NCBI GenBank assembly: GCA_016789655.1
Contig: JAEUQV010000035.1
Span: forward strand, 1 to 46,909
Source of the DNA: Candidatus Saccharimonadota bacterium
Lineage (GTDB): Bacteria; Patescibacteriota; Saccharimonadia; Saccharimonadales; UBA4665
Direction of reading: 5' to 3'
DNA length: 46,909 nt
Numbering within the stretch: position 1 is the first letter of the stretch; every line of letters begins with the position of its first letter. The position numbers were made by a program, and so were the translations under genes. This document shows positions 22,421-30,208 of the stretch, one piece after another. The notes below the pieces were generated by a model, which worked only from the letters and a program-made list of their open reading frames with translations, was not told the origin of the DNA and made no database searches.

Positions 22421-23947
22421 TTATAGTGCGATACTGTTTGGGTCAAGTTTGCTGGGTTCGTTTGATTGAGGGGTCACATTGCCTACTGTGACTGGTGCGG
22501 CGCCATTCGCAATGGCAGCCGTCTCTTTAGCAGCTTCTTTGGCGAGTAAATCATTGAGGTCTGGCCCGTGTGATATATCGTTAATTGGTTTAATCACTTT
22601 TTTGCCAGCAACCTCGACCTGGTCATTCTCGGTCTGCTGAGTTGGTGTAATCACAACAGATGCGGGCATAGTAGCAGAAGTTGTTTCCAGGGTTGATGGC
22701 ACCACGGGTTCGGGCGCTTGTTCAGGTGTATTAGGCGCTACATTAGCAGTATTTTCTACAGGGGTGGATGTTGGCTGGTCTGATTCCCCTGAGCTAGCAG
22801 CTTGCACGGGTTGAGTTTCGCCGGGAACCACTTGCTGGCTAGGTGGTAGTAGGGGCGCTGGTGGTGTGTCTGCGGCAGCATGCAGTTCGTTTACGACGTT
22901 GTCTATAATGGCTTGGTTTGAAGCGGTAGGACTTTCTGGTGGTGCAGCGGTTTCAGGTGCGGTCGCTTCAGGAAAGAGCGGGCTAACTTGCTGGCCGGCA
23001 AAAGCTTCAATTTGTGACTCGATCACGGCCTCTTCGTTTGCCATTGTCTGCGGCACGATAGGTATCTCATTAGTAGTCGGTGTCGTATCATCTGTCTGGG
23101 CCGAGGAATAAGCTTCCGTCGTTTGGGGCACGGCTGGCGTAACTGTAGTCGACATACTGCTATCTGTAACATTCTCACTGACTCCTGGTATGGTATTGTC
23201 GGATGCGGTTGGCGTCTGAGCGGCCTGCGGATCCTCTGTCATCATAGGGGCGCTATGTGTCACGATTGCTGGGCCGGCGGATGCTTGCACTAGTGGGTCT
23301 GGATCTGGTACTGAAACGATTGGAGCTGCGGCAGGAGCCATGTCGTCAGGCGCAGGTGTTGGCCCTGGCACGAGGGGGACGGCATTGGGTGCAGGAGTTG
23401 GAGGTATCGGGTCGACAGTTGGTGCTGGTGTCGGCAATGTCTCGGGGGTTGCCGTTACGCCAGTCGGGGCGCTAGTACTGGGAGCAGTCGTAGTAACAGG
23501 TATAACAGGAGTGATGGTCGCTGGTGCGATTTGTGGCTCAGCTGGCTCTGCAGGAGGGGGTGTGGGCGCTGGGGCTGATGTACCGTTTATGAGATCTTCA
23601 GCGCATTTTACAATGTCTTCAAGGGTAACCTGTGATTTTACGAGATATTTATCGGCACCAAGCTTACCGGCTCTCGCCTGATCCTCGGCTTGACCAAGCG
23701 CAGTTAACATGATCACCTTTGTGTCGCGTAGTTCCGGTGTATTTCGCAAAATATCAAGCATTTCAAAACCACTTATTCGGGGCATCATCACATCGGAAAT
23801 AATGAGATCTGGATGTTGCTGTTTGGCGACGACCAAGGCCTCTTCGCCGTTTTGCGCGGCTACTATATCGTAGCCTTCAGCTGCCAGACGCGCCTGATAA
23901 ATTTCTCGTAGGTTATTGTCGTCTTCGACCAGGAGTAACTTTGCCAC
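22421..23947 (-). CDS. response regulator with a long disordered Pro/Ala/Thr-rich tail
   Basis: 508 residues. Residues 1-120 form a complete receiver domain: acidic pair near 9-10 (VEDD), phospho-acceptor Asp52 in LIISDVMMP, Thr in VIMLTALGQ and Lys in DKYLVKSQV. There is no DNA-binding or enzymatic output domain. The remaining 380 residues are low-complexity Pro/Ala/Thr/Val-rich, with many Gln and acidic residues and repeated PTPAP/PTPPP-like words. The DNA here is not a simple tandem repeat. It follows the histidine kinase by 65 nt on the same strand and is its likely partner. Output through protein interaction of the tail is inferred. Confidence 0.85.
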   Translation of the reverse strand: MAKLLLVEDDNNLREIYQARLAAEGYDIVAAQNGEEALVVAKQQHPDLIISDVMMPRISGFEMLDILRNTPELRDTKVIMLTALGQAEDQARAGKLGADKYLVKSQVTLEDIVKCAEDLINGTSAPAPTPPPAEPAEPQIAPATITPVIPVTTTAPSTSAPTGVTATPETLPTPAPTVDPIPPTPAPNAVPLVPGPTPAPDDMAPAAAPIVSVPDPDPLVQASAGPAIVTHSAPMMTEDPQAAQTPTASDNTIPGVSENVTDSSMSTTVTPAVPQTTEAYSSAQTDDTTPTTNEIPIVPQTMANEEAVIESQIEAFAGQQVSPLFPEATAPETAAPPESPTASNQAIIDNVVNELHAAADTPPAPLLPPSQQVVPGETQPVQAASSGESDQPTSTPVENTANVAPNTPEQAPEPVVPSTLETTSATMPASVVITPTQQTENDQVEVAGKKVIKPINDISHGPDLNDLLAKEAAKETAAIANGAAPVTVGNVTPQSNEPSKLDPNSIAL

Positions 23948-24012
23948 CGTATGACCTCTATACGCTTATGTTTATATGTGCCAGTATATCACGCCACTTC
24001 ACAAGATGATAC

Positions 24013-25356
24013 CTATGGTGCGGTCGGTGTTTGAGCTGTGGGGCTAAGGGTCGTGCTCGCTTCGGTTGCCATCATTTGTTCTGCTTTTTGTGAACTGAGG
24101 CGCGGCAAGTTGATGTAAAATGTGCTGCCCTTGCCTATTTCACTTTCAACCCAAATACGTCCTTGATATAGTTCGATTATTTTACGGCAAATGAATAGCC
24201 CTAGACCAGTTCCGCCTACGGTACGTGTCGCGCTATTATCAACTCGATAAAATTTCTGAAACAGATGCGGTATGTCTTCCCCGGGTATACCTGGACCAGT
24301 ATCGCGTACATATACCTGCACTACTCCCTCATTACCAGTGAGGCCCAGGCTAACTTTTCCTTGTTCTGTATATTTACAGGCATTGTCAAAGATATTAGTA
24401 ATTACTTCTCGTACGCGATCTGGATCGACCTGCACGTAATACAACGGACGCACTATTTTGTTCATATCCATGGCAGTGCCACCGCCACCACTCGCGTCTT
24501 TTATTTCTGAATTGCCGAAAAGAAACTCCATGAACAAACCCTTCTTTTCGGCAGAAAACCGTAGGTCTTGGGCTAATTGCTCGAGGAACGTACCCATTTC
24601 GGTTACTTTCGGGTGGTTTGTGAGGCGTCCATCTTCTGCCTTGGCGCTAGTAAGCAGATCTTGGAAAAGCTGACCGAGATGTTTTGTACTGGCATGGGCT
24701 TTTTCAAGATAGTCGCGAGCGCGGTTATCGATAGTCGACACTTTGCTATTGAGTGCGAGGCTTAGGTATCCTTCTATAGCGGCAACGGGGGTGCGCATCT
24801 CATGGCTAGCGGTACTTATAAACTCAGCTCTGCGGTCTTCTTCGCCTCGCTCCTGGCTTACGTCGCGAAAAATTGCTACGAGGCCAGTCGTTTTTTTATC
24901 GGCGTCTAATAGGGGTGAGACGCTGAAATTACTTGCGATAGAGGTTCCCGATTTGGTCTGTAGAGTTACGGAGTTGTCATGAATTTGTTGGCCGCTCGCA
25001 AAGGCTTTGGCAAGCGGCGTTTCTTCTGGTGCCATAGGTTCGCCTTTTGCATTGGTGAATTTCAGCACTGAGTGCCAGTCAAGATTCTCTGCTTCCTGCC
25101 GACTCCAGCCGGTTATATTGGCTGCTCCTTGGTTGAAGTGTTGGATAACCTGCTGTTCATCTATCAGGATGACGCCGTCTTGTATGGCGCCAAGGATTAT
25201 ATCTGATTTAACCTTCTCGCTCCGAAGAGAGCTAGCGAGCTTGGTTTTATTGGCCGAATCTTTACGCGCAAAGCGGCGCTTAGAAAGCTGCCAGAGCAAC
25301 ACACCGCTCAGCGACAAAGCTACTACCCCACCACCGATAATAAAGTAATTCTGCAT
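24013..25356 (-). CDS. sensor histidine kinase with PAS domain
   Basis: 447 residues from the ATG at 25356; an upstream in-frame start at 25395 would lie above a TATACT box, and AGGAAA precedes the chosen one. One N-terminal membrane segment (FIIGGGVVALSLSGVLLW, residues 5-22) is followed by a PAS domain (about 50-165; GVILIDEQQVIQHFNQGAANITGWS). Then come HisKA with the phosphorylated His in STASHEMRTPVAAIEGYL, and HATPase_c with N (ITNIFDNACKYTEQGK), G1 (DTGPGIP), F (FQKFYRVD) and G2 (GGTGLGL) boxes. There is almost no extracellular part, so a cytoplasmic or membrane signal is sensed. Its partner is encoded immediately downstream. Confidence 0.93.
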   Translation of the reverse strand: MQNYFIIGGGVVALSLSGVLLWQLSKRRFARKDSANKTKLASSLRSEKVKSDIILGAIQDGVILIDEQQVIQHFNQGAANITGWSRQEAENLDWHSVLKFTNAKGEPMAPEETPLAKAFASGQQIHDNSVTLQTKSGTSIASNFSVSPLLDADKKTTGLVAIFRDVSQERGEEDRRAEFISTASHEMRTPVAAIEGYLSLALNSKVSTIDNRARDYLEKAHASTKHLGQLFQDLLTSAKAEDGRLTNHPKVTEMGTFLEQLAQDLRFSAEKKGLFMEFLFGNSEIKDASGGGGTAMDMNKIVRPLYYVQVDPDRVREVITNIFDNACKYTEQGKVSLGLTGNEGVVQVYVRDTGPGIPGEDIPHLFQKFYRVDNSATRTVGGTGLGLFICRKIIELYQGRIWVESEIGKGSTFYINLPRLSSQKAEQMMATEASTTLSPTAQTPTAP

Positions 25357-25474
25357 AGCGCTAACGTTTCCTATAGTATAACGAACCCTGAGCATTTTTC
25401 GAAGTTTTTCTATTATGAGCGAGGCTTGCTGCCATGCTCATGAAGCCTGGCGGGTACTGTGCTATAGTTAAAAC

Positions 25475-26746
25475 ATGAGTACAATGGCACGAAGAATGTG
25501 GCGTGCTGGACAATCTAGTGGTGGTGCTGGCGGCGGATTACGGCTGTCTGTCAGCGGCAATGGGCGCTATTTTCAGAATCAGAGCGGCGAGCCATTTTTA
25601 GTAGTGGCTGATACGTGCTGGACACTCATGGTCGGTGTATCTTTAGCTGATGCAAAACAGTATATCGATATTCGTAGTTCGCAGGGTTACAATGCCATAC
25701 TTACAAACATCGTTGCTTTCAGCCGGACGCAGTCAGGACCACGCGGTACGGCGTTCATAGGCGGAGACATCACGCAGTGGAATAGCAGCTACTTCGATGG
25801 TATTGACGAAATTGTTGCCCATGCCGCCTCAAAAGGTGTCATTATTTTTCTAAACGGCATATGGATGGCCGATAACGGCGGTTGGGCTGGTGGCTCTGCG
25901 CCGTCAAATGGAGATATGGCGACGTTTGGCACGATGGTCGGTAATCGATATAAAAATGTTGATAATATTGTGTATTTCATCGGTGGTGACGAGCAGGCAG
26001 ATGAAGTGTGGAACCCTATAAAAGCTTATGCCGATGCACTTGAAGCAGCCGACCCCGCGCATATTAAAACCTATCATCCGCGATGGGATTCATATGCACA
26101 AACTTCGGGTGAAACGTGGTTGGATTTTAATGCATTCCAGCGTAATGACAATACATCTCCCTACCTTAACCAAGAAACCCAGGCTGGGTATGCGCTAAGC
26201 CCAACACGTCCGATATTCTGTATAGAGCCGCCGTATGACCCAAATACTGCAATTGGCGGAATAGACACTACTCCTGCTCTAAACCGAGACAATGTATGGG
26301 GTACTGCCTTAGCGGGAGCACTCGGTATAGCCTATGGAGGTCCGATAGAAACGTGGAATATTGGCAACAGCACTGGAGGGGTTATCGACACGAATGCGCT
26401 TGATCGTACCGCAGCTTACGAGACGGGCTATGCTGGCCAAATACTGTCGCAGTATAACTGGCAACTGTTAGTACCGAATAATGCGCTAGTAACAGGTAAT
26501 CAGGGTTCTGGGCGGTCGCAGATATATACGGCAGCTGCACCGAATGGGTCGCTGATAGTGTCATATGTGCCAACCCAGCGTACCTTTACGCTCAATGCCA
26601 GTGGGCTGAGCACAACTGGCACGGCGCGCTGGCACGACCCCACTACCGGTACTCAAATGGGTGGTACGCAGTCGGTGACGGCTGCTAGCGGCCAGTCAAT
26701 CACTAGCCCGGGTGGCGGCGATAGTGTGTTGGTGATTACCGCATAG
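25475..26746 (+). CDS. DUF4038 (apiosidase-like) glycoside hydrolase-type protein
   Basis: 423 residues. After a short basic, Gly-rich N-terminus comes a DUF4038 pattern: GRYFQNQSGEPFLVVADTCWTLM (about 30-52), then DAKQYIDIRSSQGYNAILTNIV, typical of TIM-barrel proteins related to GH140 apiosidases. The C-terminal 80 residues (SRSQIYTAAAPNGSLIVSYVPTQRTFTLNASG) look like the beta-sandwich usually attached to DUF4038. No signal peptide is evident, so export would need another route. A TATAGT box lies 6 nt before the ATG. Its substrate is unknown; plant or host glycan trimming is the family-level guess. Confidence 0.78.
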   Translation: MSTMARRMWRAGQSSGGAGGGLRLSVSGNGRYFQNQSGEPFLVVADTCWTLMVGVSLADAKQYIDIRSSQGYNAILTNIVAFSRTQSGPRGTAFIGGDITQWNSSYFDGIDEIVAHAASKGVIIFLNGIWMADNGGWAGGSAPSNGDMATFGTMVGNRYKNVDNIVYFIGGDEQADEVWNPIKAYADALEAADPAHIKTYHPRWDSYAQTSGETWLDFNAFQRNDNTSPYLNQETQAGYALSPTRPIFCIEPPYDPNTAIGGIDTTPALNRDNVWGTALAGALGIAYGGPIETWNIGNSTGGVIDTNALDRTAAYETGYAGQILSQYNWQLLVPNNALVTGNQGSGRSQIYTAAAPNGSLIVSYVPTQRTFTLNASGLSTTGTARWHDPTTGTQMGGTQSVTAASGQSITSPGGGDSVLVITA

Positions 26747-26778
26747 TAAGCCATGCCGCATTTGTTACAATACGTTGC

Positions 26779-27633
26779 ATGAAGAAGGTTATATTGACTG
26801 GAGTGAGTAGCTTTACGGGCACGAAATATATAGAACTATATGGCAAGAAGTACGATATTTACCCTGTTTCAAGGAATAATGCACAGTTCTCTATTGATTT
26901 GAGTGATACAGAACGAATTAAACAATATTTCAATGATGTTCAACCAGATGCTGTCGTACATTTAGCTGCGACTATTGGCCGAGATGCCGGCAATGCTGAC
27001 GTGTTGACGGTAGATGTTGACTCTACGAAAGCTTTGATCGATTTGGCGCGGGAGCGCAATATTCCATTTGTCTACACTAGTACAGAGATGGTTTATGGTG
27101 GTCGGCCGAATGGTATGTATGAAGAAACTGACCCATATAAACCGCGAAGTGATTACGGTAGGTCAAAAGTCATTTCGGAAGAGTATTTGCGAGTATCGGG
27201 CCTGCCCTACCTCATTACGAGAGGCCATCGCTACATAGGCTTCCCTGCTCCTGGCTTCGATCGTCCCAAGCAGTTCCCTGACGCACTACGTGACATCATG
27301 GCTGGTAAACACATTCACCTTGATTCGAAACGGAAAGTGACGCTTATACTTATCGACGACATCTGCGACATAATCGACCACTACCTGTCGCACGAAGCCG
27401 ACAAACAGCTGATACTGAATATGGGTATGGAGCGCGTGACTACCTACTACGATTTATGGATGGATTTAGCCCGGGAGGCCGGTTTTGACAGGGGTCTGCT
27501 GCATCCCGATGGCGATGAACCCGCCTGGCTCATGAACAATACGCTCTCGACCGCTAAGCTCCGTCAGCTCGGCTACCCGCAGCGTAGCTATGAAGAGGTC
27601 ATCGGTACCATAGCTCAAGCGCTTCGCTCTTGA
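26779..27633 (+). CDS. NAD(P)-dependent epimerase/dehydratase (extended SDR, RmlD-like)
   Basis: 284 residues. The Rossmann start MKKVILTGVSSFTG carries a relaxed Gly-rich loop, followed by PDAVVHLAA and the catalytic Ser/Thr (YTSTEMVYGG) and YxxxK (YGRSK, residues about 137-141). The closest pattern is dTDP-4-dehydrorhamnose reductase-type SDR proteins that act in nucleotide-sugar or surface-sugar pathways. No other sugar gene is adjacent, so the substrate is open. A TACAAT box sits 7 nt before the ATG. It converges with the heliorhodopsin gene, 70 bp between the two stops. Confidence 0.82.
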   Translation: MKKVILTGVSSFTGTKYIELYGKKYDIYPVSRNNAQFSIDLSDTERIKQYFNDVQPDAVVHLAATIGRDAGNADVLTVDVDSTKALIDLARERNIPFVYTSTEMVYGGRPNGMYEETDPYKPRSDYGRSKVISEEYLRVSGLPYLITRGHRYIGFPAPGFDRPKQFPDALRDIMAGKHIHLDSKRKVTLILIDDICDIIDHYLSHEADKQLILNMGMERVTTYYDLWMDLAREAGFDRGLLHPDGDEPAWLMNNTLSTAKLRQLGYPQRSYEEVIGTIAQALRS

Positions 27634-27703
27634 CTCGCGTGGGCTACATCAAAGCAGTTTGAACGCGTATGAAATCTATTGGCCAAGATATCCTTATTGC
27701 GTG

Positions 27704-28486
27704 CTACGGCTGGAAGACACCGCCAAAGACTTGCCATGCCAGAGCACTTTTGGCCACCAGGCTTAGTACAATGTATACCTTTTCGCCGTACAGGTAGTTA
27801 GCCCACTTGCCTATGCGCTTATACTGTAGCCACATGTTGATGGCGAAGCAGTTAAAGAACAAGAAGATACTGGCGTAAATGCCATACACAAAACCGGGCA
27901 CTCCATTTTCGCTGTACATGTTTGCGGCCCACACGTATATACCGAAGGCTATCCAGGGTACGATGCCAGCAATGCAACCAACTACATAACTCAGCCATTC
28001 CGGGCGGTTTTTACCTTGATTCACGACCTCCATGACCAGTCCCAGGAGGTTCATAACAGCAACCAACGTAAATAGCATAAGCAGGCTGGCAAGGTCGCTC
28101 ATGCCACTCAGCAAAGCAATGGCTACCATCATGGTGCTAGCGCTTACACTGTATTCGTACCAGCGAGCCTTATTTATGCCTTTTTTCAAGTTTGCCAAGT
28201 AGGTTGGCTGGTAGACGGTTGTAATAATAACGTGTGCTAGCGCAGACATGAACAAAAAGCTGGCCACCAACCACGCAAAATTAATACTAAACAGTTGCTG
28301 GGTTGCTGGCAGTAAAGATTGGCTAGCAACGTCGTATGACAAGAAGTTGACGGTGATGTCATACGATTTGTTGGTGTCGAGCGCTGCAACAAGCGCCACC
28401 ATCGTAACACCCTGCAGCAGGTGTAGCCACAGCCCAACCTGGTTTAGTCTAAGTAAGGATGCGTTTGAGATAGTTTTGTTACTCAT
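27704..28486 (-). CDS. heliorhodopsin
   Basis: 260 residues with seven hydrophobic segments and the heliorhodopsin signature. The retinal Schiff-base Lys246 sits in helix 7 (VYIVLSLVAKSALAWQVFGG), and the counterion-position Glu111 in helix 3 (RWYEYSVSASTMM). His22 and His85 match the two conserved histidines of heliorhodopsin helices 1 and 2, and MNLLGLVMEVVN follows in helix 4. Type-1 pump motifs (DTD, NDQ) are absent. Heliorhodopsins are inverted in the membrane, with the N-terminus cytoplasmic; their role (light sensing, enzyme regulation or transport) is unsettled. A TATAGT box lies 7 nt before the ATG. No retinal-synthesis gene is in the window. Confidence 0.93.
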   Translation of the reverse strand: MSNKTISNASLLRLNQVGLWLHLLQGVTMVALVAALDTNKSYDITVNFLSYDVASQSLLPATQQLFSINFAWLVASFLFMSALAHVIITTVYQPTYLANLKKGINKARWYEYSVSASTMMVAIALLSGMSDLASLLMLFTLVAVMNLLGLVMEVVNQGKNRPEWLSYVVGCIAGIVPWIAFGIYVWAANMYSENGVPGFVYGIYASIFLFFNCFAINMWLQYKRIGKWANYLYGEKVYIVLSLVAKSALAWQVFGGVFQP

Positions 28487-29044
28487 AAGCAGTACTATAG
28501 CACGTCTGCTTGCGCTTTGGCATGAATAGGTAGAACCGAGTTGGTATGAAAGGCACGAGAGTATTCTATGTCTTCTAGATGACGATTTGCTTTATTGTCG
28601 CACGGCGATAGGAGCAAGCCACTGTACGCTCCCCCCCCTTACGAACCCTATCCCCCAAAATTGACTCTTGGTATTGCTTCCTCGTGACTAATCATTTTAG
28701 TTCTGTCAAATAGTTCTCTGAGATATTAGCAAAACTTCGTTTATTATTGCGTGGGCGTTGCCTCATACGGACTAACCGGGCCATTCAGTTTTTCGTAATC
28801 TTTTCCGCTGTATAAATCAGCAACGTGTTAAACACCGAAACCGACTGCCAAACTTGGTACTATACCTTCCCCTGCTCGTAGAGGGTTGTCCTGTAGCAGA
28901 TGGTGAAGATGTAGATTTGCTTTTTAACTCAAAACACGGCAGCTGATATTACCACACCCACTCTGCGTTTTAGCTGCATTTGAATCACCTCTATCAACAA
29001 AAGGGTGATCGGGGTGCCAGTCTACCTTTGTTATAATCATACTT
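28487..29044. other. gene-free interval with a possible decayed gene fragment
   Basis: No intact ORF. On the minus strand around 28750-28870 there are coding-like but stop-interrupted stretches in two frames (for example YSGKDYEKLNGPVSPYEATP), suggesting a gene remnant of unknown identity. The two ends carry the TATAGT (28494-28499, minus) and TATAAT (29032-29037, plus) boxes of the flanking genes. A run of nine C residues occurs near 28630. Confidence 0.35.
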
Positions 29045-29761
29045 ATGAGAAACGAACCTGTGCAGGTTATATCTTTATACCTCGATGATTCAGGTGTGTT
29101 TACTATAGGTGAAAAGTCGAAATTTTTCGTCTACGGTGGCTACTCTTTTACTAATGATAAAGATAGACTGACCGCAAAAAATGTATATAAAAAGAGGGTG
29201 TTACAGATTAAGGCAGGTCTAGGCCTTGGTGCCGACGACGAGCTGAAAGCCGCAATGCTAAATGCAAAGCACAAACGATCTTTATTCGAAATATTGAAAA
29301 ATTATAACTCTCTGGACTGTGCGGTAAATATCGACAATGTGTACCCAAGTATTTTGGAAAACAAGCTCTCGGTGCATAGGTACAAAGATTACGTGTTAAA
29401 ACGGCTTATAAAGATAGAAATAGAGCGACTAATATCCGCTGGCAGCGTGGACCCATTTAGAGCTGCCGCGCTACGCGTTTACATAGACCAGCAACACACA
29501 TCTACGGATGGTTACTATACCTTGTCAGAAAGTATCAGCGAAGAGCTAAACCATGGTATACACAATTTTGAATACGGCGTGTTCCATGCGCCATTATTTA
29601 AAGCACCGGTATCCGTAAAAATTGAATTTTGTGACTCAAAGCACCATTATCTGATACAAGCCAGTGATATTCTTGCGAACAGGGCTTTTACTGCCTACAA
29701 CTTTAACCTTTCGAAGCTCATGCAAGACATCCCGCATCACAACCACTTGGATATGCCATAA
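29045..29761 (+). CDS. DUF3800 domain protein
   Basis: 238 residues. The N-terminal VISLYLDDSGVF with FFVYGGYSF, and the C-terminal SKHHYLIQASDILANRAF, are the two conserved blocks of DUF3800. This family has an RNase H-like fold with acidic residues (the DDSG pair and the late D of ASDIL) proposed to bind metal, and it is often found in mobile or defence-associated loci. The biochemical role is unproven. TATAAT lies 7 nt before the ATG. It is the first gene of the accessory region. Confidence 0.8.
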   Translation: MRNEPVQVISLYLDDSGVFTIGEKSKFFVYGGYSFTNDKDRLTAKNVYKKRVLQIKAGLGLGADDELKAAMLNAKHKRSLFEILKNYNSLDCAVNIDNVYPSILENKLSVHRYKDYVLKRLIKIEIERLISAGSVDPFRAAALRVYIDQQHTSTDGYYTLSESISEELNHGIHNFEYGVFHAPLFKAPVSVKIEFCDSKHHYLIQASDILANRAFTAYNFNLSKLMQDIPHHNHLDMP

Positions 29762-29770
29762 CGTTTGTAC

Positions 29771-29912
29771 TTGTTGTGCGTATTGGGCTGTTGTAAAATG
29801 ATAATGCAGATGCGTTGCATACTGCCCAACAAGCTGGCTCCGATCGAATGATTAAGCGTATTGTAAATACGTCGACCAGCGTGGGACTCCGGCCGTAAGG
29901 CTGGAGTTTTTT
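29771..29912 (+). ncRNA. candidate small RNA with promoter and terminator
   Basis: TTGTTG (29771-29776) and TAAAAT (29794-29799) are 17 bp apart. A strong terminator follows: ACTCCGGCC (29886-29894), GTAA loop, GGCTGGAGT (29899-29907) and six T residues to 29912. The transcript would be about 105 nt, with smaller hairpins (GCAGATGC/GCATACTGC; CGTATT/AAATACG) and no ORF of note. The terminator could equally end the DUF3800 transcript, so the sRNA is tentative; the terminator itself is solid. Confidence 0.4.
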
Positions 29913-29940
29913 GTTAGGCAGGTGCGCTTCAAGACTATGC

Positions 29941-30056
29941 TGCGGGTGAGCGGGCTGTCAACCTAGCGGGTTCGTATCCCGCGCAATGACCACGAAAAAA
30001 AGCCTACCTTTCGGTAAGCTATTTTCGTGGTGAACGTGGTTGAATCGAATTGGAAC
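29941..30056. repeat. tRNA-3'-end-like junction, repeat copy A
   Basis: A plus-strand tRNA-like 3' fragment (GCGGG-TTCGTAT-CCCGC T-arm at 29966-29982, CCA at 29990-29992) leads into an imperfect 18-19 bp inverted repeat (29990-30030) whose right side ends TGG. A further 26 bp follow, including GAATCGAATTGGAAC. The last 56 bp (30001-30056) align without gaps to 34388-34443 with 48 identities. The tRNA-like part lacks a matching 5' half, so it is a fragment. I read this as an att-type junction of an integrated element. Confidence 0.55.
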
Positions 30057-30208
30057 GATATCCTTATGGAGTTCAATAGGCGCTATCACCTTATGAGGGG
30101 ATTATCTCTGGCATAATCCATTCGCTATGGTAATAGAACTAGTTTATGCTTGACACATGACGCTAATGCTTTTGTTATAAGCTGTTCAACTCTATAATAC
30201 AGCGTAAT

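Noticed and set aside
29925-29992. intact tRNA gene at junction A
   Set aside because: The T-arm and CCA are good, but no 5' acceptor strand matches and the anticodon arm pairs poorly; it is a 3' fragment.
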